64,000 bases of DNA from Anoxybacillus ayderensis (GTDB lineage: Bacteria > Bacillota > Bacilli > Bacillales > Anoxybacillaceae). Shown piece by piece: positions 28,118 to 38,934 of the stretch; positions within the stretch are counted from its first letter, which is position 1, and each line of letters starts with the position of its first letter. Below the pieces are notes generated by a model. That model saw only the letters and a program-made list of their open reading frames with translations, made no database searches and was not told where the DNA came from. The stretch is from assembly GCF_000833605.1 (NCBI RefSeq), contig NZ_JXTG01000009.1:1-64000 (forward strand), read 5' to 3'. Both the position numbers and the translations under genes were made by a program.

Positions 28118-29648
28118 CCTTTTGACGAACCGTGTCTGTATTCATGATTAAGTGAGGTCTCTCTTTTAAACCCCATAACGGAAAACGTATAAATGTATCA
28201 CCTATATTTTCTAAAATAAGGGGGGCAAGTGGTGCCATGTATGGCACTCCAAATGAACGAAGACTACATAAATGAATAGTCATTAAAATTACGCCAATCA
28301 AAATGCCATAAAAACCAAATAGAGCAGCTAATACCATTAGGGCAAAACGAATTAAACGTGCGGAAATAGCAATTGCAAACGACGGCGTCGCAAAGCTAGC
28401 AATTGCTGTGATGGACACAACGATAACCATAGCGGACGAAACAAAACCTGCTTCTACAGCAGCTTGTCCGATGACGAGCGCCCCAACAATCGATACAGCC
28501 TGTCCAACAGCCCTTGGCAAGCGCACTCCAGCTTCACGCAAAATTTCAAACGTCACCTCCATGAGTAATGCTTCAATAAAAGCTGGAAAAGGAACCGCTT
28601 CACGTTGTGCAGCAATTGCAATGACAAGGGAAGTAGGAATCATTTCTTGATGAAATGTCGTCAGTGCAATATACACAGACGGTGCAACAAGGGAAATAAA
28701 AAAAACGAGCATACGTAAAAAACGCAACGCTGTCGCAATATCAAAGCGTGCATAATAATCTTCTACAGCTTGGAAAAATTGTATAAATACGGTTGGGACA
28801 ATAAGGACAAATGGTGTCCCTTCTACAAAAATAGCGATTCTTCCTTCCAACAAATTGGCCGCAACACTATCTGGTCTTTCCGTATGATAAACAGTTGGAA
28901 ACGTTGTAAATGATTCATCTTCAATCAGTTGTTCAATATATCCAGATTCAAGAACGCCATCTATACAAATGCGTCGCAATCGACTACGCACTTCTTCAAC
29001 AATTTTGTCATTTGCAATTCCTTTAATATACATGATACGGACATTTGTTTGTGTCACTTCACCTAGTGTAATGGCTTCTACCCACACATGTGGATTTTGA
29101 ATTCGTCGTCGAACCATAGCAACATTTGTTGCTAACGATTCTGTAAAACCCTCACGTGGCCCTCGAATAGATAGTTGTGTACTCGGCTCTGTAATCGCAC
29201 GATACTCACCACCTTTTACTGATACACCAATTGCCTCTAGCATCCCATCAATAAATAAAATGACTTCCCCAGACATAAGCGAGGAAAATATGTCGTGCCA
29301 TTGCTGAATGCGCCGTGCTGTATTAGTTGTAGCTATTTTTTGTTCAATATAGTCTAGACCGCAACTACTTGAAGGAAGTGATAATTGTACACTTATTTCA
29401 AGCAATAATTGCTGAACGATATGTTCATCAACCATTCCGCTTACAAAACAAAGTGCAGCAGGAAAATTATCATCCTTTCCAAGTAAAAAACGGCGGATGA
29501 TGATATCTGCACTATTTCCAGTAATATCTCGAACTTTTTCTATGTTTGTATGTAAATCTTGATCAATCGTTCCGTATATGCCGTTTGGTGCTAATCCCCC
29601 ATATGCATGCGTATCCTTTTCTTTCTTACCCTTCGATCGTGTCCACAT
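28062..29648 (-). CDS. Spore germination receptor subunit, GerAA/GerKA family
   Basis: A 528-residue GerA-family protein. A large N-terminal cytoplasmic part contains DIIIRRFLLG and the segment with RGPREGFTES; the C-terminal half holds about five membrane helices (SLVAPSVYIALTTFH, FIEALLMEVTFEILREAGVRLP). The A subunit forms the ion-channel-like part of the germinant receptor. ATG 29648 follows GGAGGAGG; 18 more upstream codons are open but unlikely. First gene of the A-C-B operon. Confidence 0.92.
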   Translation of the reverse strand: MWTRSKGKKEKDTHAYGGLAPNGIYGTIDQDLHTNIEKVRDITGNSADIIIRRFLLGKDDNFPAALCFVSGMVDEHIVQQLLLEISVQLSLPSSSCGLDYIEQKIATTNTARRIQQWHDIFSSLMSGEVILFIDGMLEAIGVSVKGGEYRAITEPSTQLSIRGPREGFTESLATNVAMVRRRIQNPHVWVEAITLGEVTQTNVRIMYIKGIANDKIVEEVRSRLRRICIDGVLESGYIEQLIEDESFTTFPTVYHTERPDSVAANLLEGRIAIFVEGTPFVLIVPTVFIQFFQAVEDYYARFDIATALRFLRMLVFFISLVAPSVYIALTTFHQEMIPTSLVIAIAAQREAVPFPAFIEALLMEVTFEILREAGVRLPRAVGQAVSIVGALVIGQAAVEAGFVSSAMVIVVSITAIASFATPSFAIAISARLIRFALMVLAALFGFYGILIGVILMTIHLCSLRSFGVPYMAPLAPLILENIGDTFIRFPLWGLKERPHLIMNTDTVRQKDGQRPKPPQRAEKEGDSN

Positions 29649-29775
29649 CTTTCCTCCTCCATCCATTGTCTCCTTGATGGTTAGAATAAGCATATAATGC
29701 ATATATTATGCAAAAGGAATAAACGTAAAAAATGGTCAGATGCTAAATAAAAAGTGCAGCCATGGGGATGAAGTG

Positions 29776-30021
29776 ATGAAAACTATCGTGGTTTGTATCG
29801 CTATTTCTATGTTGTTAGGCGGTATAGCGATTAGCATGAATTTATTGCTAGGAATGAGCATTCATCAAGCTTGGTTTGACATTTTCAATCCTTTTCAAGT
29901 AATGGAACCAATTGAAGTAGCCGTTTTGTTCTCACTTATCAGTTTATGGATATTTAACACATGCCTTCACCTGTTTCGAAAAACGAAGCAACATAAAAAA
30001 CCCGAACAGCGTCCGCATTAA
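29776..30021 (+). CDS. Small membrane protein of unknown function
   Basis: An 81-residue protein with two hydrophobic helices (about residues 3-25 and 45-65) and a basic C-terminal tail. No family is recognised. It lies between the divergent germination operon and a bidirectional terminator. ATG 29776 follows a weak GGGGATGAAG site; an earlier ATG at 29740 would add 12 residues. Its location next to germination genes suggests, but does not prove, a spore role (some germination operons carry a small D subunit with two helices). Confidence 0.6.
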   Translation: MKTIVVCIAISMLLGGIAISMNLLLGMSIHQAWFDIFNPFQVMEPIEVAVLFSLISLWIFNTCLHLFRKTKQHKKPEQRPH

Positions 30022-30043
30022 GCGAACACCGTTCGGGTTTTTT
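29995..30043. terminator. Bidirectional terminator
   Basis: AAAAAACCCGAAC...GTTCGGGTTTTTT with inner GCG pairing. It ends the small plus-strand gene and the opposing radical SAM gene. Confidence 0.85.
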
Positions 30044-31160
30044 CTTTTCTCATCCCTAAAGGAACGTATATACAAAACGGTTCACTTTCCATATAATCAC
30101 CTGTGACTGCATAGGCGCGAGCGCGGGATCCGCCACAAACGTAGCGAAACTCACAAATGCCGCATTTTCCTTTATATAAGTCTGGTTGGCGCAACTGTTT
30201 CATCACTTCCGATTCACGATAAATATACGATAACGGTTGCTCGCGTACGTTGCCGCATACGATTGGAAGCAAGCCGCTTGGCATGACATCTCCTGTATGT
30301 GAAACGAAAACGAAACCGTTGCCGTCATTGACGCCTTTTGGCGCCCGTTTTAAGCCGTCAATCATTGAAGCATGATCGGTCGTAATCGCATGCTCATAAC
30401 GAATATCCCCTGCTTCAATTCGTTTTTCGCGCATTTTTTGTTGAATGACAACACGACGATAATGTTGTGCTGCTGTCGTTTTTATATCATACGGTGCCGT
30501 TTTACTTAACTCATACAACCAACGGAACACTTGTTCATGTTCCTCCGGGCTAATGCAATCGCCCATTTGTCCACGGCCGGTCGGAACGAGTAAAAAAATA
30601 TACCACATTACTGCCTTTAACTCTGCAACTAATTTCGCCATTTGTTCTAAATGATCGTAGTTATAGCGCGAAATGACTGTATTAATTTGTAATGGCATAT
30701 GTAGCTCATTTAAATAACGAATGTTTTCGATCGTTAAATCAAACGAACCCGGTGTACCGCGAAATCGGTCGTGAATGTCAGCGGTCGGTCCGTCTAAACT
30801 AAATGCCCAGCGCGACAGTCCAATCTCTTTTGCCTTTTTCATTTTTTCTTTCGTCACATTTGGTGTCGCACTCGGTGTAATCGAAACGCGCATCCCTTTT
30901 TTCATCGCATACGATGCAAGATCAAACAAATCTTCGCGCATCATACAGTCGCCACCTGTAAACACAAGCATCGGATTGTTCATCTCATATATGTCGTCGA
31001 TAAGATGAAGCCCTTCTTCGTGCGTTAACTCACACGGATCTGGGACAGGTTGGGCATCGGCACGACAATGTACACATTTTAACTGGCAAGCTCTTGTCAC
31101 TTCCCAAATGACGATAAACGGATTTTCGTTATAATCTACCGCACGCGCATGTTCATGCAT
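30018..31160 (-). CDS. Radical SAM/SPASM protein (TIGR04053-like)
   Basis: A 380-residue radical SAM enzyme. The iron-sulfur motif is CQLKCVHC (CX3CX2C) near residue 25, followed by FTGGD and the barrel. The C-terminal SPASM-type region has CGICEFRYVCGG and a late Cys, likely ligands for auxiliary clusters. The sequence pattern fits the TIGR04053 group related to NirJ/AhbD heme-modifying proteins. The substrate is unknown, and no peptide precursor gene is seen beside it. Stands alone on the minus strand. Confidence 0.85.
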   Translation of the reverse strand: MHEHARAVDYNENPFIVIWEVTRACQLKCVHCRADAQPVPDPCELTHEEGLHLIDDIYEMNNPMLVFTGGDCMMREDLFDLASYAMKKGMRVSITPSATPNVTKEKMKKAKEIGLSRWAFSLDGPTADIHDRFRGTPGSFDLTIENIRYLNELHMPLQINTVISRYNYDHLEQMAKLVAELKAVMWYIFLLVPTGRGQMGDCISPEEHEQVFRWLYELSKTAPYDIKTTAAQHYRRVVIQQKMREKRIEAGDIRYEHAITTDHASMIDGLKRAPKGVNDGNGFVFVSHTGDVMPSGLLPIVCGNVREQPLSYIYRESEVMKQLRQPDLYKGKCGICEFRYVCGGSRARAYAVTGDYMESEPFCIYVPLGMRKEKTRTVFA

Positions 31161-31254
31161 ATGTCATCACCAGCTTTTCGTGTTATTTTTCACATTCATT
31201 ATAGACTTATTTTTTCATCATGCGTTCGTGCGTTTTTGACGACTTTTTAAACAA

Positions 31255-31283
31255 AAAAATCTCCACAAAAATCGTGGAGATTA
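31255..31283 (-). terminator. Terminator of uppP
   Basis: AATCTCCAC/GTGGAGATT hairpin followed by TTTTTTTGTTT on the minus strand, overlapping the uppP stop codon. Confidence 0.8.
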
Positions 31284-32105
31284 CGCAAAATAAACAATAT
31301 AAATAACTGCCGCGAGCACGATGCGATAAATGGCAAATGGCACAAGGCGAACGCGGTTAATTAAACGCAAGAAAAAGCGAATGGCTAACAATGCAAAAAC
31401 AAAAGCACTAATAAAACCGACAATGAAAAATGGTAAAGCATCCATCGTAATGTACTGCCAGTTTTTTAACAACGAAATGGCGCTTGCTCCAGCCATAATT
31501 GGCACAGCCATAATAAATGTAAAATCAGCGGCAGCGCGATGACTCATTCCGACAAGTACGCCACCTGAAATGGTCGACCCCGAACGAGAAAACCCTGGCC
31601 AAAGGGATAAGCATTGGACGAGACCGACAATGAAAGCTTGCTTATACGTTATATCATCTACTGTTTGCGCTACTTTCGTTCGTTTTCCGAAACGGTCTGC
31701 TGCGATCATCAACAACGCTCCAAGCATGAGCCCAATGAGCACCGTTTCCGTCGAAAACAAATGTTCATCAATATAGTCTTCAAATAAAACACCCAACACA
31801 CCAGCAGGTAAAAGACCGATAAAAATGTGCATAAGTGTCAACCGCGGTCCTTTTCTCACTTCGCTTTTTCGTAAATAAAGCAATTCGAAAAATTTATCTT
31901 TAAACACTACAACAGCAGCTAAAACGGAACCGAGCTGAATGACGACTTTAAACGTATTTGCCCCATACTTTCCTAAAAAGTCGCTTGACTTTAGCCACAT
32001 ATCATCAACGATAATCATATGACCTGTCGATGAAACAGGCGCAAACTCTGTCACCCCTTCGACTAGCCCTAAAATAAGCGCTTTCATTAACTCGATTATA
32101 TGCAT
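31281..32105 (-). CDS. uppP: Undecaprenyl-diphosphatase UppP (BacA)
   Basis: A 274-residue membrane phosphatase with about eight helices. The two active-site motifs are EGVTEFAPVSSTGH near residue 15 and PGFSRSGSTISGG in the middle. UppP converts undecaprenyl diphosphate to the monophosphate, recycling the lipid carrier of cell-wall synthesis; extra copies raise bacitracin tolerance. The length is normal. Monocistronic, with own terminator. Confidence 0.95.
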   Translation of the reverse strand: MHIIELMKALILGLVEGVTEFAPVSSTGHMIIVDDMWLKSSDFLGKYGANTFKVVIQLGSVLAAVVVFKDKFFELLYLRKSEVRKGPRLTLMHIFIGLLPAGVLGVLFEDYIDEHLFSTETVLIGLMLGALLMIAADRFGKRTKVAQTVDDITYKQAFIVGLVQCLSLWPGFSRSGSTISGGVLVGMSHRAAADFTFIMAVPIMAGASAISLLKNWQYITMDALPFFIVGFISAFVFALLAIRFFLRLINRVRLVPFAIYRIVLAAVIYIVYFA

Positions 32106-32309
32106 GTATGTTCATCCTTTCTAAAACGGTAAAATATGTATAATCCCTTCCATTTGCCTACTCTATTGTACTACAAACCTTCCGTTTCTACTACATGTAC
32201 ATAAAAATCATATCATTTTTTAAAATAATTATATAACAGTTGTTGATTTTTTATTTCTGTTATAATACAATATAACTAACAAAAGCAACGTGTGAAAGGA
32301 GTTTTGTTT

Positions 32310-32441
32310 ATGGATATGTACACAAAAGCTTACCAAAGATACGTTGAAAAATGTAATGAATTCGGAATCGAGGCGATTGACTTAATCGAATTTATTCGCA
32401 ACTTAACAACTGAACAAGTGAAACATATGTTGCAACATTAA
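32310..32441 (+). CDS. Small conserved-looking protein, 43 residues
   Basis: Start ATG 32310 behind AAAGGAG. The product is a short acidic/helical peptide (MDMYTKAYQRYVEKCNEFGI then EAIDLIEFIRNL and EQVKHMLQH) with no membrane segment. The strong ribosome site and codon-like composition support a real gene. Function unknown. It shares a transcript with a nine-codon frame and a strong terminator. Confidence 0.6.
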   Translation: MDMYTKAYQRYVEKCNEFGIEAIDLIEFIRNLTTEQVKHMLQH

Positions 32442-32457
32442 AGATTGGAGTGAAACG

Positions 32458-32487
32458 ATGAACGGAAATGCGGATGTGAACGTATAG
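32458..32487 (+). other. Nine-codon mini-ORF before a terminator
   Basis: TTGGAG, seven bases, then ATG and nine codons (MNGNADVNV) ending in TAG that touches the terminator stem. The arrangement resembles a leader peptide, but the following gene katG has its own promoter. May be chance. Confidence 0.25.
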
Positions 32488-32532
32488 ATCCCCCATTTTA
32501 TTCTGTAAACAGAATAAAATGGGGGGTTTTTA
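32488..32532 (+). terminator. Strong Rho-independent terminator
   Basis: An 18-base stem (ATCCCCCATTTTATTCTG and complement) with TAAA loop followed by TTTTTATAATTTTT on the plus strand. Confidence 0.85.
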
Positions 32533-32561
32533 TAATTTTTAAATAAAAATATCATTTTTAC

Positions 32562-34857
<2,296 letters not shown>

Positions 34858-34863
34858 AGGAGA

Positions 34864-34900
34864 AAAAGCAGGTGGACGATCGTCTTCCCTGCTTTTTTAT
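34864..34900. terminator. Bidirectional terminator after katG
   Basis: AAAAAGCAGG and CCTGCTTTTTT arms with GGACG/CGTC inner pairing. It also lies at the end of the opposing nuclease gene. Confidence 0.8.
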
Positions 34901-35886
34901 TGTTTAGTACGAACAGCTGTTAATGCATCAAGCAATTTTTCAGCCCGTTTAAGAACATCGATCGTACTTGTCAAATCAAGTATCCCATCTTTGTTTGTTA
35001 TTATATAGTTTTCTAAAACTGCCACCGTCATATATCTTCCGTTTCCGAATCGACTTGGCTTCTTCACATGTAGTTGAAAATCCCTCGATTTCTCGAGCAC
35101 TTTCTGGCACCAATTCGTACGAAGATACGCCCTTTTTTCTTTGTCAGCTACTTCAATTTTAACACATAATTTTTCTTGTTCTAGCTGCAGATAGAGCTGA
35201 CAATCACCTCCGTTTTTCCAATGCCACCAAAATCCATAAAAACCACCTTGCGGGTTAGAAACATAATCCCACTCCCCTAAAATACCCGCGTTTTGAAGTT
35301 CACTATAAAACCCTTGCCACGCAAGTCCTTTCCATTCATTTAAAGGAGCTGTTTTGTATTTGTTATAAGCTTCTTCAATCGATAACAGATGTTGATAATA
35401 GTCATTGAATATGGAATCTGTGATATTTCGTTTATATCCCTCTTGTAAAATCGCTAACATATCTTTCCGTAAAAACGGCTTGTACCCTGCGGCTTCCACT
35501 GTATCGTAATTACTTTGATTTCCTATTTTGTAGTAGATAGGAAGTTGATAATGATACCCTCGCTTTTCTACCGCCGCACGATATCGCGCCAGTTGATTCG
35601 TATGATCGCGTGTATATGTTTTATCTTCTATGAGAATGGCATATTTGTGATTTATAACAGCTAATATATCTAAACCATCGACTTGTCTAGTAATGGAAAT
35701 GTGCTCGATGTTTGGACAAAGCTGTCCGTGCTTTTGAAATATCGCTTCAATAAAACTTTTTCCTATGTCATGCAATGGTGGATTTATCTCAGAAAATTCA
35801 TGGTTTGCCCAATCGATTAACCAGCATAAAAAAGCATCTTGTGATAGCTCACTTGTGGCGTACGAAAATAAGTTAGGTTTATTCAT
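34897..35886 (-). CDS. PD-(D/E)XK nuclease superfamily protein
   Basis: A 329-residue protein. Nuclease core: Asp73 in GLDILAVI and Glu87-X-Lys89 in LIEDKT, followed by a helix with RDHTNQLARYRAAVEKRGY. A C-terminal part of about 180 residues is Trp-rich. It resembles PDDEXK_4-type proteins often found in defence or mobile regions; no direct biochemical role is known to me. ATG 35886 follows AAAAGGAG; 14 more upstream codons overlap the truncated toxin frame. It lies downstream of ImmA/IrrE and a broken PIN gene, in an accessory patch. Confidence 0.75.
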   Translation of the reverse strand: MNKPNLFSYATSELSQDAFLCWLIDWANHEFSEINPPLHDIGKSFIEAIFQKHGQLCPNIEHISITRQVDGLDILAVINHKYAILIEDKTYTRDHTNQLARYRAAVEKRGYHYQLPIYYKIGNQSNYDTVEAAGYKPFLRKDMLAILQEGYKRNITDSIFNDYYQHLLSIEEAYNKYKTAPLNEWKGLAWQGFYSELQNAGILGEWDYVSNPQGGFYGFWWHWKNGGDCQLYLQLEQEKLCVKIEVADKEKRAYLRTNWCQKVLEKSRDFQLHVKKPSRFGNGRYMTVAVLENYIITNKDGILDLTSTIDVLKRAEKLLDALTAVRTKQ

Positions 35887-36025
35887 CGTTTCTTTTCTCC
35901 TTTTGACATAACCGATATGTAAACTCATTTCTCATAAATAACGATCCCGTCACGCTCAATTTAGCGAACAGTGACAGGCACTGTTCGATATTCGTATCAA
36001 TCACAAACTTACGATTAGAGCTCAT
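35879..36025 (-). pseudogene. 5' stump of a PIN-domain (DUF4411-like) toxin gene
   Basis: The frame starts with ATG 36025 overlapping the ImmA/IrrE stop as ATGA and reads MSSNRKFVIDTN, the typical first strand of a PIN nuclease (FVIDTN). After 12 codons the family resemblance stops; the frame runs on to codon 48 and ends inside the start of the nuclease gene. ImmA/IrrE-XRE proteins are often followed by DUF4411 PIN toxins, so this looks like a toxin deleted after its first dozen codons. Confidence 0.55.
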
Positions 36026-37179
36026 ACAACTCTCCCGCCATCGACATATTCAGCAAACTTATCGAAAGTGGTTCCGGATAGTCCTGTCAATCGATAGGCT
36101 TCACGGTAAAGGAGCGCTCCTTCCTTTGCAGCTCGTATCACCGCTTCGGCAAAACGGCGACCAATGCGCATATTTTGAATAGCATAAAAGTTACCCCCAC
36201 CGTCCGTTTTTGTTTCTTCCTCTTCTTGTCGAAGTCGCTTAACATACGCTTCATAAAACAAAAAGAACTCTTCTTTTGCAATGAGTTTTAAGTCTAGAGC
36301 TCTGCGGGCGGCCACAATTTCACTAATTTTAAAATGGCGGGCAATTTGTTTAAAACGATCTTCTGAAGTGCCGACACGCTTCCATAAATGAAACAATTCG
36401 TCTTCAGGGGCAAGAAACTCCGCTGCAGCTTCGTTACACATATTTTCAATTTTAATATCAGCAGGTTGAAGATTGGCTAAATCGAACGCAGCGCTCGCCC
36501 CATACCAAACATGGGCAAGTTCGTGTGCCAGCGTAAACATTTGCGCTGCCTTCCCATCTCTTCCGTTCACAAATATGAAAGGAGCATAATCATCAATAAG
36601 GACAAAGCCGCGAAACTCAGCAACGTCTAATTTTCGATGCGTATTATTGCCGACTATTCCGTTAATGACTACAACAATTCCAATATCTTCAATTTTTTTA
36701 ATAAGAGTTCGTAAAGCTTCCTGCCAATTCGGTTGCTTCGATGCCCAATCATTTTCTAAACCTAACGTTTTTCTCATATTTCTGGCAACAAGTTTTGGAT
36801 TCGTTGATAAGTTCGCACGACCTACATAATCCAGAGGTTGGTTGCCTAGTCGAATTAAATAATCGCGCATCCATTGTTGCCGTCTCTCCATCGTTTGAAC
36901 CGTTTCCAAAAGATTCGGACTCGGTTGCCCGGCTCCTTCATCCTTCACCGTTCGATAATGGGGAATACTCAACTTCTCCTCAGGTGGATTTGAAAGAAAG
37001 AAATAACCAAGAGGAATAGAAGTCGCTTTGGCAAGCTTTTCGAGTTGCTTCAGCGTCGGTTGGCTCTCTTGGCTAATCCATTTATCGATATGAGGAAACT
37101 GATCTTTCAGCTTATCCAAACGATCCGCACGTTTCATCGCCCATTGCAAGACGCTCGGTTTTACCTCAACCTTCGTCAT
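36022..37179 (-). CDS. ImmA/IrrE-type metallopeptidase with divergent HTH
   Basis: A 385-residue protein. The N-terminal 75 residues resemble an XRE-type helix-turn-helix (LKQLEKLAKATSIPLGYFFL). The middle has the zinc protease motif HELAHVW (HEXXH) in FTLAHELAHVWYG and a downstream Glu in NEAAAEFLAP. Family members cleave repressors (ImmA) or act as antitoxins of PIN toxins. ATG 37179 follows AGGGGGTG. The gene is coupled to the broken toxin stump downstream. Antitoxin of a lost toxin is my preferred reading. Confidence 0.8.
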   Translation of the reverse strand: MTKVEVKPSVLQWAMKRADRLDKLKDQFPHIDKWISQESQPTLKQLEKLAKATSIPLGYFFLSNPPEEKLSIPHYRTVKDEGAGQPSPNLLETVQTMERRQQWMRDYLIRLGNQPLDYVGRANLSTNPKLVARNMRKTLGLENDWASKQPNWQEALRTLIKKIEDIGIVVVINGIVGNNTHRKLDVAEFRGFVLIDDYAPFIFVNGRDGKAAQMFTLAHELAHVWYGASAAFDLANLQPADIKIENMCNEAAAEFLAPEDELFHLWKRVGTSEDRFKQIARHFKISEIVAARRALDLKLIAKEEFFLFYEAYVKRLRQEEEETKTDGGGNFYAIQNMRIGRRFAEAVIRAAKEGALLYREAYRLTGLSGTTFDKFAEYVDGGRVV

Positions 37180-37367
37180 TATTCCCACCCCCTATTACAT
37201 ATAATATAACACAAATACTGGAAAAGAAAGATGAGTAATTAAAATTAAGCCAACTCACTTTTTTATCTTTTAACATAGCTCCGAGAAAAAATTCCCACTT
37301 CAAGAGTTAGCTAATTGCCGATTAGTTTATCAGTCACTAAATTTATTTGTCAAATTTTTTTACAACA

Positions 37368-37398
37368 CCAAAAAAGGACGCCTAAGCGACGTCCTTTT
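37368..37398 (-). terminator. Terminator of the peptidase gene
   Basis: AAAAGGACG/CGTCCTTTT hairpin followed by TTTTTT on the minus strand. Confidence 0.75.
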
Positions 37399-37414
37399 CG
37401 CAACGCAAAATCGA

Positions 37415-38863
37415 TCATTCCATCTGCTTCGATTTCACTTTTGACACTCTCTCCACTTTGACAACTTTTCGATCAACACGACGTAAATCATTTCGACCAA
37501 CATAACATAAATCGTTTCGATCAACACGACGCAAATCACGTAACATTCTTGATAAGTCTCTCGATTGAGTAAGCACCGCTTGAATGAGTTGCACCGTTCC
37601 ATAACAAGCATCCGTATCTAATCTTTCGTTGTCTGTATGTTCCCACTCGTATCCTGCAGATAAGTTTACGCTTTGAATGCCATGTTCTGCCCAAATTCTC
37701 GTATCGCTACTTCCACCAGCCGTACATGTCCAATGAGTCAATCCAATGTCACGAGCTACTTGTTCAAAAAACTGTCCGTAGCGAATATCGCAAAACGGTT
37801 GAATGGTGCCACATGATGTGACGATATCACCACTTCCCCGCCGATCAACAACAATCGCTGCATCAACGTCCCATAGAAAATATTCCTCTAGATTCCGCGC
37901 TCCAACAAGTCCGCACTCTTCTTCTACGGTAAAAACAAATTTTATCGTTCCGTTAAATGAAGATGTGTCAAGCCATTTCGCCATTTCAAGCAACACCGTC
38001 ACTCCAGCGCGATCATCCGCCCCTAAAATCCCTTCACTACTCGACCAAATCGCTCCTTGTTTCACAATTGTTCTTCCTGGCGCAAATGCTTCTACCGTAT
38101 CTAAATGAGCGTTCAACAAAATCGTCGGTCCATGTCCTGTTTTGCATTTCTTTTGTGCAAGCAAGTTTCCGTATTGATCTGTTGTGATGCGATCGACATA
38201 TGGCGCAAGTTTCTCATATACGGCCGAGCGAATATTATGTTCATTTCCGCTCTCCCCTGAAATGCTAAGCAACTCTTCCAATGTATGCAAAAACAACATT
38301 TTCTGGATATATTGTTCTTCTTGTTCTAACCAATCGATTTGTACTTTCCGCATGTTCTCCGCGAGATCAAGAAGTCGTTCTCTGTTCATCCGAAGCGTGA
38401 CCCGATGAGGATAAGACTGTAATAAATGAGCATTAGCGTGTAGTGCACGGAACAACTGCATGACTTTCTCCATGTTTGTTTGGTTATCAAAATATATACG
38501 CGGTAATCCCTCCCCGTGACCATCACAGCAAGAAACGGTACGTAACCCCAAACGATTCAACTCACGAATGATACCGCTCATATACGTATCCAACTCAAAC
38601 ACTTTCGGCTCTTCTAGCCCTAGTGACTCGCTAACTCCGCGCCCCGGAACATCGACTGCTTTCAGCCATTGTTTTTCACTAATCGGCGGACGAGCAATTG
38701 TTAATACACCGTCACAGAACGTATAATCGACATTCGCTACGTCCAAACTTGTCAATAAAAACTCGACGTTTTCTTTTCTCTCGTTTGTGCAAATAAACTC
38801 ATTCGGACTTTTTTCCTCTAAAATAAAACCTTGACGAATAAATAATTGGTTCCATGTTTTCAT
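37415..38863 (-). CDS. M20/M42-like metallopeptidase with repeat tail
   Basis: A 482-residue protein. Residues 1-190 hold an unusual N-terminal domain with SCCDGHGEG. From about residue 200 comes a metallopeptidase: LNAHLDTV (metal His-Asp), GILGADDRAGV (bridging Asp), VFTVEEECGLVGA (catalytic Glu pair), GGSSDTRIWAE and a late His in EWEHTDNE. This fits di-zinc aminopeptidases. The C-terminal tail consists of 8-residue repeats (LRRVDRND, LCYVGRND, LRRVDRK) encoded by a 24-base DNA repeat, then a Lys-rich end. The substrate is unknown. The tail is not part of the fold and may be a recent expansion. Confidence 0.8.
   Translation of the reverse strand: MKTWNQLFIRQGFILEEKSPNEFICTNERKENVEFLLTSLDVANVDYTFCDGVLTIARPPISEKQWLKAVDVPGRGVSESLGLEEPKVFELDTYMSGIIRELNRLGLRTVSCCDGHGEGLPRIYFDNQTNMEKVMQLFRALHANAHLLQSYPHRVTLRMNRERLLDLAENMRKVQIDWLEQEEQYIQKMLFLHTLEELLSISGESGNEHNIRSAVYEKLAPYVDRITTDQYGNLLAQKKCKTGHGPTILLNAHLDTVEAFAPGRTIVKQGAIWSSSEGILGADDRAGVTVLLEMAKWLDTSSFNGTIKFVFTVEEECGLVGARNLEEYFLWDVDAAIVVDRRGSGDIVTSCGTIQPFCDIRYGQFFEQVARDIGLTHWTCTAGGSSDTRIWAEHGIQSVNLSAGYEWEHTDNERLDTDACYGTVQLIQAVLTQSRDLSRMLRDLRRVDRNDLCYVGRNDLRRVDRKVVKVERVSKVKSKQME
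37467..37538. repeat. Three 24-base tandem repeats in a coding end
   Basis: Units start at 37467, 37491 and 37515 with the common pattern TTTCGAYCAACAYRACRYAAAT. They lie in frame at the 3' end of the peptidase gene, so they encode 8-residue repeats. Confidence 0.85.
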
Positions 38864-38901
38864 GGCGTCATCACTCCTTTTCGTTATTTACAAGTTCAAT
38901 A

Positions 38902-38934
38902 TAAAAAAAGAGCGATGACACACATGTCATCACC
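38902..38934 (-). terminator. Terminator of the helicase/TPR pair
   Basis: GATGACA/TGTCATC hairpin followed by a run of T on the minus strand, overlapping the stop of the TPR gene. Confidence 0.7.

Noticed and set aside
37467-37538. CRISPR-like array
   Set aside because: The 24-base units are contiguous with no spacers and lie in a coding frame.
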